Source: Phaseolus vulgaris
Taxonomy: Eukaryota; Streptophyta; Magnoliopsida; Fabales; Fabaceae
DNA length: 64,000 nt
Assembly: GCF_000499845.2 (NCBI RefSeq)
Contig: NC_023756.2
Location: 42,285,393 to 42,349,392, forward strand
Direction: 5' to 3'
Both the position numbers and the translations under genes were made by a program. Position 1 is the first letter of the stretch, and each line of letters opens with the position of its first letter. This document shows positions 49,393-59,629 of this stretch, piece by piece. The notes below the pieces were generated by a model. That model was not told the origin of the DNA. It saw nothing but the letters and a program-made list of their open reading frames with translations, and did no database searches.

Positions 49393-52300
49393 TTAACTGA
49401 AATAAAACTTGAGGTGTGTGGCATTCCACGTCCTCGGTACAATTTTGCATGATAAAATATCTAAGTGGTATGCTCCCCCTTCTTCTACTTCTCGAACTCG
49501 AAACGGTCCCTCCCAATTTGATGAGAACTTGTCGTCCGACTTCCTAGCGTCGTTTCGCATCCTCCAGACGAGGTCATCCTTGTGGAAGCTCCTTGGCTGA
49601 ACCTTCGTGTTGTATCTTCTTGCTGCCCAAAACTTGCACGCGGCTTTGTAGATTTTGCTTTTATCACGAAGCTCATTGATGAGGTCAAGCCCGACCGCTA
49701 GACTTTCCTGATTGAGGGATAGGTCAAACAGTTGCCGCCTGATGGATGGTTCGCCCACTTTCACTGGGATCATGGCCTCGGTGTTGTACGTGAGGCTGTA
49801 CGACTTTTCTTGTGTTGTGGTATGAGGGGTGCATCGGTATGCCCACAAGACTTCGAGCAGCTCCTCCATCCACTTTCCTTTCGTTATGCCAAGTCTATTC
49901 TTCTATTCGTTTAAGAGAACCTTGTTGGCTGCCTCTGCTTGATGCCAAGGTCCTCGTACAAGGTCTGGAGCCCTTGGTCGATGAACTGTCGTCCATTGTC
50001 TGAAACGATCGTGCTTGGTAGCCCGAACCTGTAGACAATGTTCTTCCAAACAAAATTTTGGACATTTCTGACCGATATGGACGTAAGGGGTTCGACCTCT
50101 ATCTACTTCGTGAAGTAGTCCACTGCAACCAGCAGGTGCTTTGTTTGACCTTTGCTAGGTGAGAAATGGCCAATGATGTCCATTCCTCATATGGCGAATG
50201 ACCAGGGTGACGCCATGCTCTGGAGTTCTTATGGTTTTGAGTGGTGTAGGGGGCCAAACTCTTGGCATTTCAAACACTTATTCACATATTTTGCACAGTC
50301 GCCTTGAACGGTCAACCAATAGTACCCCGCGCGGATGACCTTGGCCGCCATGGTTCGCACCCCTGAATGATTACGGCACGCTCCATCATGGATTTTTTGC
50401 AATACATACTGGGCTTGCTCCTTGGTAAGACACTTCAAGAGTGGTGTTGAGTAGCCTCTTCGGTATAGATCCTGGTCGATCATGGTGTATCGAGCACACT
50501 GTAGCCTAATTGCTTTCTCATTGCCAGGTTTGCAGGTTCCATGCTCTAGGTATTGGATGATTGGACTCATCCAAGTATCGACTTCAGTGATGGCCAGACA
50601 TTCGACATCTCCCATGCTCGGTTGATTGAAGTGGATTTGAATGACCGAACGGTGACGACTTTGTTTTTTGGTGGACGCGAGGGTGAGATAGGGTGTCCGC
50701 TCGTTCGTTGTCTTACCGAGATATGTGTTTGATGGTGACCTTATCAAACTTAGCGATTAAGTTGATGATCATATGGTAGTAGCGTTGGAGGAGAGGTTCC
50801 TTAACCTCGAATTCGCCTCTGACCTAACCGACGACCAGTTGTGAGTCGCTTTTGCAGACAACCTCACGTGCCCTGAGGTCATGAGCTAAGTTGAGGCCGG
50901 CCAAGATGGCTTCGTATTCGACTTGATTGTTCGATTCCTTAAATGCGAATTGCAGTGCTTGTTCGACCAGCAGGTCTCCTGGTCCCTCTAGGACGACCCC
51001 TTCGCCGCACGAGGCCTTGTTGGAAGAGTCGTCAACATAAAGCGTCCACATGGTGGACGCGTCGGGTTGCGGTGCTACCTCTGTCGAGAAGTCCGCCAGG
51101 CACTGAGAATTGATGGCGCCTCTCGGCTCGTACTTGATGTCAAATTCTGACTGTTCGACCAACCACCCTATCATTCGCCCTGTAAGATCGGGTTTAGATA
51201 ATATTTTATATATGGGGTAGTTGGTCTTTACTGTGATGGCATGGTTTTGAAAGTACGACCGCATCCTCCTTGCGGTCAATACTAGGGCTAGTGCCACTTT
51301 CTCTATCATCTGGTACCTTGTCTCGGCAGCATGGAGCGTGTGGCTGATAATGTACATTGGACGTTCCTCTTTATCGATGTCTTGTACGAGGGCCGCATTG
51401 ACCGCTTCTTCCGATACTGCCACTATGATTGGTAGATCCTGCCGGGGCTTTTGGATGACTGCCGGTGATGATAGAAAGTCTTTGAGCTAGGTGAAGATGT
51501 TTTCACATGCCTCATTCCAGTTGAACTTTGCAGTCTTGCGAAGCATTTGTGCCATGGGTCTAATTCTCTCAGCTAACTGAGGGACGAACCTACACAACAT
51601 TGTCAACCGGTCGAGGAGCTGTTGCAACTCCTTCCGATTCTTCGGGCTTCTCATCTCGGTGATGGCTTTACACTTATCATGGTTGGCCTTGATTCCTCTG
51701 TGAGCCAGCATGAAGCCGATGAATTCCCCCCCCCCTCAACGCCGAACGCGCACTCTCAGGGTTGAGGCGCATGTTGGTCTTCCTCAGAGCGTAAAAGACT
51801 TCTTACAAGTCTTTGATGTGTTGGCCGAACGAGTCAGATTTAACCACAATGTAGTCCACGTAAACCTCTACGCTCCGACAGATCATTCCCTTGAAGATCT
51901 TGTCCATCAAGCGTTGGTAGGTCACCCCCACATTCTTCAGAGAACGGAATTACCTCGTAGAAGTAGTTTGCACCGTCGGTCGTGAAGACTGTCTTTTCCT
52001 TATTCCCGGGATGCATGCTTATCTGGTTGTAGTTAGAGTAAGCGTATAGGAAAATAAGTATTTTGTGTCCGGCCGCCCCATCGACAAGTTGATCGATGTT
52101 AGGAAGGTGGTAGGAGTAATTTGGGCATGCCTTGTTAGGTCCTTGTAGTCCACGCACATCCGTCATTTGCCGTTGGACTTGGTGACCATGATCACGTTGG
52201 CCAACCAAGTTGTGTACCGGACTCCCTTATGAATCCGGCCTTCATGAGCTTTCTAGCCTCGGCCCTGGTCGCGAGCCTTTTCTCTTCACCATGATTCCTC

Positions 52301-52438
52301 TTCTTTTGCGCGACTGGGCGCGCCTCCTTGTAGACTGAGAGTTTATGGGTTATGACCTCAAGGTTTACCCCTGACACATCAGCAGCCGTCCACAAGAAGA
52401 GATCAACGTTTTTCTTCAAGATATTCATCAAATTTTTT
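49393..52438 (-). mobile_element. Ty3/gypsy (Tat-like) pol: RT, two RNase H domains, integrase (decayed)
   Basis: Minus-strand order: RT (52432-51487) with THKLSVYKEARPVAQKKR and MLAHRGIKANHDKC; the Ty3-type RNase H (51423 to about 51100, PMYIISHTLHAAETRYQMIEK); a second RNase H (about 51060-50824, MWTLYVDDSSNK, NQVEYEAILAGLNLA); integrase zinc finger (HDGACRNHSGV, CLKCQEFG, 50400-50240); the DDE core in broken frames (50228-49870); and the integrase carboxyl end (49869-49393). Two RNase H domains in tandem are typical of the Tat/Ogre branch. The RT active site reads YVDY (51862-51851) instead of YVDD. Stops and frameshifts separate the pieces. No gag or LTR lies in the expected place to the right; a LINE starts there. 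Confidence 0.9.
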
Positions 52439-52518
52439 GGTAAAGTCAAGATTTTTATTAAAATTTGTGGTAAAGTCAAGACTTTTATCAAAATTTGTGG
52501 TAAACTTAAGATTTGGTG
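52439..52518. repeat. 30-bp tandem repeat, 2.7 units
   Basis: Two 30-bp units (GGTAAAGTCAAGAYTTTTAT then YAAAATTTGT) and a partial third (GGTAAACTTAAGATTTGGTG) lie exactly at the junction of the gypsy pol and the LINE. They could be LINE 5' leader or repair filler. Confidence 0.8.
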
Positions 52519-52752
52519 TTGTGGTGGTATGGTTGTGCGGGGGTGGTGCGGTGAGTAGTGACTTTTGGAATGACGGAGGGTTCTAAGGGTTTCCTTATCC
52601 CATGGACTTATTTGAAGGATTGTGAAATATCACCTGCGAAGACGGTATATGATAAGCCTGACCAAATGAAAACTTGTGCTGAGGCTTTGGGAACTACATG
52701 TGATATTCCTTTGTCCGAATTACCCACTCCTTGTATTAAGGGAGACATGATT

Positions 52753-53837
52753 TGTTAGAATATATGACCTTAAACGAAATGAGGGGGGGAATTGTTTAAG
52801 AGATGGTTTTGAAAACTTTTTCAGATTTAACAAAATTCTTTGTGTGAATCCAGAACACGAATCAAGTTTGCCAAGAACTTAAGCAATGAAACAGCAAAGC
52901 AACAGAAAAACAATCGGTTGTTTATATCAGCAAAGTTTAAAACAAAAATTAAATAAGTTCAGAGTAAGAGAGAGATACACCAACAGTTTATATTGGTTCA
53001 CTTTTAAGCCAAGAGCTATATCCAGTTCCCAGAAAACCACTGAGTAATCCACTAAGCAATCAAACCATATTACAAAACACAAACCACCAAAGTAGTGACC
53101 TTGAACCCTTCAAGAAACACACTACCTTTGGCAAAACACACAAAGAGTATTGATCTTGATCACCTCAAGAACACACAACACTCCTTGGAAACACAACACC
53201 GGAAATACAATAGGTTTAGAAAGGATTACTCTTGTTGACAGTACAAACTGAAATCAATACAATTGCAATCTTATTCCACTCTCTTTGAAAACCCAAAGCT
53301 TGATGTGAATGTTCAAATCTTAGAATCTAAAACTTTCTCTTCACAATTGAAAACTCAAAATATTGTTTCTATATCTTGTTTGAAAACATAAACAAACCAT
53401 TTATATTTTCCAAAGATTGGTCAAAGCAATTAATGAAGGAGCGTATTCAGTTGAAAAACATTTAAAACAAATTCAACATTCAAAACTAAATTTTGTTAGG
53501 ATTTTCAAATAAACAATCGGTTGAAACCACGAAACAACCGATTGTTTGGCTTGATAGTTAAGTTAAGTCAACCAATCTAAAACAGTTTTCAACATTTTCA
53601 AAACTCATAAGAGTAAAACAACCGGTTGATTCGAAAAAACAACAGGTTGTTTTTCACTTAGTTGGAAAAACACTTGATTTCAAAAAGGTTTTAAATCACA
53701 TCATTTTTAGATTCAACAAAGGAGTGGATCACATTCTATTCTACCCAGATCACACCCAGAAACAACAACAACACCATCCTTTCATCAAACATCTTGGATT
53801 TGGATTCTTCAAAACACTTGATCACTTTTGATCAACA
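52753..53837 (+). mobile_element. solo LTR inserted in LINE ORF1
   Basis: The 1085-bp insert begins TGTTAGAATA and ends GATCAACA, and is flanked by the perfect 5-bp duplication TGATT (52748-52752 and 53838-53842). Removing the insert and one TGATT would leave the LINE reading frame continuous (GDMI then VVRIDE). A purine tract (GAGGGGGGGAA) lies at 52781-52791 inside the LTR. The interior carries AACAATCGGTTGTTT and AACAACCGATTGTTT-type palindromic words. No coding region remains. Strand is uncertain; it is given by the TGTT...AACA reading. Confidence 0.88.
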
Positions 53838-54936
53838 TGATTGTGGTCCGGATAGATGAGACATATTACTTGGCTGGACTTGAGGATTGCAAGACCCATC
53901 TTCATGGTCGAGTTATTCTCTCTAAGGGGGATAAACCCCTTACACACCTGGATTTACCAAAAAAATTGCTGTCGGTGTGGAAGGCTTTTGGACCGTGGAA
54001 AGCAATTCCTCTCGAGAAAGGTTTCTATGAGTTTGAGTTCGCTTCCTTAGAAGACATGCGATGGGTCCTCGGGATGGGTTCCTTGAAGTTATCTCCGAGT
54101 TTCTTGAGATTGTTTGCTTGGACAAAAAACTTTGTTCCAACTACTATGAAGAGTACCAAAACTCAAGTCTGGGTTCGACTATATAGGTTGCCTTTGGAGT
54201 ATTGGAGATTTTTTCCATCATCAAAGGTCTTGGTACTCTTTTGTATTTGGATGAGAATACTATGAAAAAGAATAGAGGTATGTTTGCTAGAATGTTAGTG
54301 GATATTGATATGTTTTCCCCTCTTCCCGATCAATTCTTGGTTGAACGTCCGGACTACACTTTTGTAGTTGGTGTGGAATATGAATGGCTACCTCCTTTTT
54401 TCTCTCATTGTAAGATGATAGGGCATGAGCTTGCTCAGTGCTGGGTCATACATGATCAAGGTCGTGTTTCTGGGCCTCAACAAAATCTTCTCATAAGATA
54501 GTTTCTGGTGAACGGGATAAGGGGATGACTGTGGCTCCTAAACAACGTCAAGAACATCGGAAGAAAGATATGCAGCTGAAGCTCGTGGAAGGCCCCACAG
54601 ATAATTCAAACTTTGTTGTTCCTGGCGAGGCTAATGCAGGGTCACCTTGCTTCTGATAAACCAAGAGGACTGGAGGATGATTTTGCTGATATGCCTCCTC
54701 TTGAGGATGCCTTGGTCCACGAATCTAGGAAAGGGGTATGATGAGGACATCCAAACCAAAGGGCATAATGAGCAAGAACTTGACCAAGCTATTCTAGACT
54801 TAGGCGGACCCATGACAAGAGGAAGGCTTAAAAAGGCCCAAGAGACTTTACAGCACAAGGTGACTAATATTTTGGAGGGCCAATTGTTAAATTGCCCACA
54901 AATTTAAAAAGACTTCATAATATTATTATTTTGCTT

Positions 54937-55002
54937 CGAGTAGGATTTGAACCCATAACCAGATGGAAAGTGTCATTTTAACCACTATGGCAAATGATCC
55001 TT
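54937..55002 (-). other. tRNA-like / SINE head relic
   Basis: On the minus strand a B-box GGTTCAAATCC (54953-54943) lies ~35 bases after an A-box-like TTTGCCATAGTGGTT, inside a ~65-base tRNA-like stretch. It sits in the LINE ORF1 region where the coding frame is lost. It is either a tRNA-derived SINE head or a tRNA pseudogene. The 3' body and tail of a SINE could not be delimited. Not a functional tRNA call. Confidence 0.45.
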
Positions 55003-57047
55003 CTTGAAATATAAGGATTGTAGTTTCGTCTTATTTTTATTACAAACAAGAAAAGACCTCTAGCTAAATTTGTAATTTATACACTGTTGGAACTCAGAAT
55101 AGGGGAACGAATATTTTGACAATTTTAGAGAGAGTGTTTCTCTACTAGGGTTTTTCCCTACATCTTGCGATCTTATCAAGAATCCACCAATTCTTATGGT
55201 GATCATCCTTAGGCTTATCAACCTTTGTTTGTGGCGCCTTCCTTTATCCAGGTTTCTATTGTTATTGTTTTGATTTTATTATGTTTCGTAACCCTAAATT
55301 CCCAATTTTACTGTCATTTCTATTTGGATTCATATCAGGTTATCCACTCATACTTCGGATTTTCCAGAACAAGGAATGATACCTGCTGTTATGCAAGGTA
55401 AGGGCTCAGAGTCTTATGCTCCTATTTAGGATCTTCATGTGGAGGTCTCACCTCCTGTGGGGGATCCATTTCTTCAGAGGGCTACTTCACATGTAGTGTC
55501 TACAACACCATTCACTACTCCTATGAATGGTCATCGCATGTATGCAATTGTGACTGTACCATCCCCGTTGTTGGTCCTGCAAAATCACTTTTCCTCTTTC
55601 GAGGGTTTGGAAACTACATATGTAGGAGGTGATCCTTATATTGGTACATCTACTGCCATTATTGAATTTAATTATGACCATATCACTGTTGAAAATCATA
55701 TTGGGTTAAAATTTTGGGTTGATCATAATGAGATGGAGGATGGCAATGATACTGGGGAGGAGATAGTTCGTACTAAAAGAAAACCCGGGAGACCACCTAA
55801 GGGGACTAGTAAAGCCAAAAAAACTACTAAGGCAATTCTCACCATAACGTCGCAATGAAGGTCTCTTCTTTTTTCTGGAATGTTAAAGGACTGGGAAACC
55901 ACAAAACTATGGAGATGTTGTTTAGTTTACTTAAACTACATAAACCCCTTTTGGTTTTTCTTGTTGAACCAATGATGTCGTACACTGATGCTTTTGAAGT
56001 CCTTTTCAAATTTGTTGATATGCATTTGGTGGCTACGTCTCCTATTGTTAATAAGTCTGCAAAGCTTTGGTGTTTGTCAGTCCTTAATCCGTCCAAACTT
56101 TCTCGATAAATGATCAGTTTATTTTTGTATCTTGTCATCTGCATGATAAATGTTTTAGCTTTGCAGGTGTTTATGGTGCTAACATATACTTGGCTAGACA
56201 TTTTTTGTGGAGGGATCTAGTTCCTTCATAAGGACTTGGTGTATTTTGAGAGATTTTAATGTTGTGCTATCGACGGATGAATGTAAAGGGAGGGGGGTGG
56301 CTCCTAATAAGGTTTCTTGTAATGATTTCCTTGATTGGATTAATACTGATGATCTTGCTTGTATTCCTTTTACTGGATCTGATTATACTTGGTGTAACGA
56401 AAGAAGAGGGTTGCATATAATTCATAGAAGACTGGATAGAGTTTTATGTAACGGAGTATGTATGGATGAATGAGATTCATGTTCTTATCAGGTTCTTCGT
56501 TAGGAATTGTTCTGACCATTCCCCTATTCTTGCTAGTCTTGACAGTAATTCTTTGAAGAAGGTTAGCAATTTTCGTTTCTTTTCTATGTGGCTTTAGGAC
56601 AATTCATGTCTGAAGCTTATTCATGTCTCTTGGAATAATAAGGTTGTTAGGTGTCCTATGTTTATTTTGCAACATAAGTTAAAAAGTTTGAAAATTGAGC
56701 TTCGTGATTGGAATAAAAACTCTTTTGGTAATGTTCAGAATGCAGTTATTCTTAAGCAGGGTATCCTCCTTGGTATTCAACAAAATTTAGAGACTACTAG
56801 TATGTCTGATATTAATGGGCTTCTTTATCAAGAAAAGATAGCTAATGAGGAACTTGATCACGCTCTTCACGTCAATATTTGTTTTGGAAAGAAAGAGCTT
56901 AGATGCTTTGGTTTAAAGATGGGGATAGAAATATTGTTTTTTTCCATGCTATGGTTAAAAGGCGAAATAATTCTGGTGAGATTCATCGTTTACAGATTGA
57001 TAATGTGGTTATTGAGGATCCTAAAATCATTGAGGAACATATTACGG

Positions 57048-57302
57048 ATTAATTATTTAGTTAACATTTGTTAACTAGTTTTTGTTTATAAAAATATTAT
57101 CAAAAAATAATTTTTTTAGAAAGGAAATATCTTACCATTTCAATTTTAAAAAATTAAAATAAAAGTTAGAATTTGTTTGTTTGAGAAACGAATTATGATT
57201 TACTTTTTTATGATAATATATCAGAATAAGGTCAAAATTCGATTATCAGAAATCAAATTCTAATGCTATTTGGATAAATATACTTATAACATAATATTTG
57301 AG
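57048..57302. repeat. repeat R, copy 2, final part
   Basis: It matches 44010-44263 over ~250 bp with few differences, for example TTAGTTAACATTTGTTAACTAG and TGATAATATATCAGAATAAGGTC. The LINE adjoins it on the left with no recognisable boundary signal. Confidence 0.8.
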
Positions 57303-57390
57303 TTTTTTTTTTAACATTGCTACTTTAGAAAAAAAAAATTGGCTTATTCATTCCCTTCCTTCACCAATGGCCATGTCAACATCAACATTT

Positions 57391-57707
57391 ACTACAAGAA
57401 AATCATCAAATAAAAATTATTTTTTAGAGATCAAAATAATTAGTTACAATAGTAACTAAATTAGAGACCATTTTAGAAACTAAAAATATTTGGTTTCTAA
57501 ATTAGTTTTTATTATTGTTAAATAGTTTCTAAATTGGTATGTAATTAGCTACCAAGATTTTAACTACCAATTATTTAAATTCTCTAAAACCTTGGTTGTT
57601 AATTAGAAACCAAAAATTTAGTTAGTCTGGTATTTAATTTAATCACTATAACAACTAATTATTTTTTTGTCTCTAAAAAATTATTTATATTTCTGGACTT
57701 TCTTGAT
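57391..57707. mobile_element. MITE with long imperfect inverted repeats (CACTA-like ends)
   Basis: The left end (ACTACAAGAAAATCATCAAA) and the reverse complement of the right end (GATCAAGAAAGTCCAGAAAT) begin an inverted repeat of ~75 bp. It includes AATTATTTTTTAGAGA against AATAATTTTTTAGAGA, then AATAATTAGTT in both. CTACAAGAAAA is typical of CACTA-family ends. There is no coding capacity, and the target duplication is unclear. Confidence 0.72.
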
Positions 57708-59077
57708 CAGTTAAACCATTATTTCCATCACAAGTACATTTATTAATATTTTTTACTAAAGGAGAAAATTAGAAAAAAAAAACGTAAATCAAAAGTATTA
57801 AAAATTAAATAGCACTGACCTATTAACAAACATAGGAACAAAATTAGAACTGTTGAATGGCTTTAGAGCTTATTCAAAATGTTTTGTGTTAACAAAAATA
57901 GTATAATAAACCTATTTTTTTTATTAGGTTTTATAGGCTTAAGTTTTTAAATAAACCTACAGATCATAATATTTAAATAAAATAATAATTTCAGTACATT
58001 ACAATAAAAAAATTAGCACAACAACTACGATATTATATTATTTATGTTTATTAAATAAGGTAACTGTTTAAACTTAAATGGTTTCTTGTTTTAAACCCTA
58101 ACTTTCTCAATAAAAGACCTAATTCAGTAAAAAATGTAAAAGGTTGACCTAATTTAAAGTTATTACAGGATTTAGGATGTTTTATATTTCTTGGTATATA
58201 TATATCATGAAATGAAGCAACAAATAAAGTGCAAGAATTTCTGTTCTGTGAATTTGAGAAAAAGAAATTTCAGAAATGAATAGACTTTAACTTGTTGATT
58301 TTATGAAAGGACTGATTCAATTACTATATTAGAAACTCTTCCATGTGTGGATCTTACACAACAATAACTGATTCCTAGATAAAGTGCTGTTACTATACAG
58401 AAAAAATAAAGTGCAGGAACCATTCAACCATTTCAATTAAACTATCATAAAGGCTAAAGAGTGATGATACTTGATAATTGAAAAAAAATCATTTTTTATG
58501 AGAATCATGATTTTTTATACAAACAATTTAGCTCCATTTCTTGAGCTTTAGGATGAACCTTTTTGCTAGATGCTTCATACCAATTATCAGAAAGAAACAG
58601 AGGCAATTTGTTGGGTTGTGGCTGTGCATAGTGAAAAGAAATGGAATATATATAGCAATAAAGAAATTCCCACACAAGAAAAGAAAAATTCCCTACATAT
58701 GCTGCTTCCAAGCATGATCTTTGTGCACATAACTTTTTTCCCTTATCCATAAGCATTAAGAATAAAGTTCTGCATTGGAATTTCTTATCTTCTATCTTTC
58801 AAGCAAACTCAATCACTTAAACTTTCATTCATTTTCTGGTTTGACATACCAAGGTACCATGGCTGACATGTTGGAACAATTGCCTCCAAAACACAAAAAG
58901 CAAGAGGAATTGATTTCTAGTCCAAACCAGAGGGGTTGATTATGTATATGCACATATAAACAACTATTTCTATTTATGTTATTTTCTTGAATGATACAAC
59001 ACAGCAAAATCCAACACAAGACTCAAAAGTTTTCAATAACCCAATGTTAAGGCCTAACTTTCCTCATCATTTGAGTA
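57708..59077. other. gene-free stretch left of the DUF761 gene
   Basis: AT-rich sequence; the part from about 58850 probably includes the 3'UTR of the DUF761 gene. Short ORFs (58505-58756 minus, 58570-58752 plus) overlap each other on opposite strands and show no family signature. Confidence 0.5.
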
Positions 59078-59494
59078 CTATACCAAGCTTGATGTGCTCA
59101 ACAATTCTTCCTTCCACCCTTTGTTAACTTTCTGAATAAATTCTTCCACTCTTTTCCTCAGTTCATCATCCTTTCCCTGTTCCACCTTTTCTTCATCTTC
59201 ATTGCCTTCAATTTCAATGTTCTCAACTGTTTCTGCTTCATCATCATGTGACACTTCCACTGCCTGTGCCATTGCTGTTGTGTCTTTCTCCACTAGGGAC
59301 TTAGAATTTGCTCTTGCTCCTTGTTTCTGATCATTTGCACCCTCTAGAAGATGAATTTCACTTTTTTGATGAATGCTGAGGCTAGGCTTCAAGTCCACCA
59401 GGATAATGACTATGATCAAATTGCAGAAGCAGAAGATGAATGCTGAGCTGGAAGCAGCTTGAGTGATGAACTCCAACACAGAACCCAACATCAT
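59078..59494 (-). CDS. small membrane-anchored DUF761-type protein
   Basis: This intronless ORF of 138 residues starts at the double ATG (59494/59491); both lie in frame. Residues ~15-35 form one hydrophobic segment (SSAFIFCFCNLIIVIILVD), likely a membrane anchor. A Ser/Gln-rich and then strongly acidic middle follows (EVSHDDEAETVENIEIEGNE). The end ELRKRVEEFIQKVNKGWKEE matches the short DUF761 motif of plant 'cotton fibre protein'-like families, whose biochemical function is unknown. A TATA-like box lies ~125 bp upstream and a CTG/CAG run in the leader. Composition and the intact frame support a real gene. Confidence 0.8.
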   Translation of the reverse strand: MMLGSVLEFITQAASSSAFIFCFCNLIIVIILVDLKPSLSIHQKSEIHLLEGANDQKQGARANSKSLVEKDTTAMAQAVEVSHDDEAETVENIEIEGNEDEEKVEQGKDDELRKRVEEFIQKVNKGWKEELLSTSSLV

Positions 59495-59567
59495 GGCTGG
59501 GAACAATTAGGAAACAAACACAGAAAAGGGCACCAAAGAGTGAGAGGGTGGAAGGGAAACAAGATAT

Positions 59568-59585
59568 CAGCAGCAGCAGCAGCAG
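59568..59585. repeat. (CAG)6 microsatellite
   Basis: Six CAG units lie in the presumed 5' leader of the DUF761 gene (CTG on its coding strand). Confidence 0.85.
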
Positions 59586-59619
59586 CTAACTCTTCATGCA
59601 ATGTTGAGGACTTTAAAGG

Positions 59620-59629
59620 CCTATTTAAA
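59620..59629 (-). promoter_or_regulatory. TATA-like box for the DUF761 gene
   Basis: The minus strand reads TTTAAATAGG about 125 bases upstream of the start codon, a plausible TATA position for a ~100-base leader. Confidence 0.4.

Larger units (their letters stand above)
52530..57050 (+). mobile_element. L1-type LINE, 3'-truncated, with decayed ORF1 and ORF2 start
   Basis: ORF1 starts near 52570 (MTEGSKGFLIPW), is split by a solo LTR (52753-53837), and continues from 53843 with the DUF4283 region (VVRIDETYYLAGLEDCKTHL, KGFYEFEFASLEDMRWVLGM). A zinc-knuckle-like segment (HCKMIGHELAQCW, about 54407-54446) follows after a frameshift. The ORF1 end (to 55858) carries an AT-hook-like KRKPGRPPKG. 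ORF2 starts with the ATG at 55855, overlapping the ORF1 stop as ATGA. It holds an APE-type endonuclease in pieces (FFWNVKGLGN; DFNVVLSTDE; TGSDYTWCNERRG; RRLDRVLCN) and a linker up to the VFFHAMVKRRN-type region. It stops at ~57050 before any reverse transcriptase. Losing the 3' end is unusual for LINEs, which normally lose the 5' end. Confidence 0.85.

Noticed and set aside
49409..50003. plus-strand ORFs opposite the integrase
   Set aside because: They are shadows of the minus-strand integrase, whose carboxyl-terminal sequence is recognisable.
54937..55002. functional tRNA gene
   Set aside because: The A-box is poor and acceptor-stem pairing is not evident; better taken as a tRNA-derived relic.
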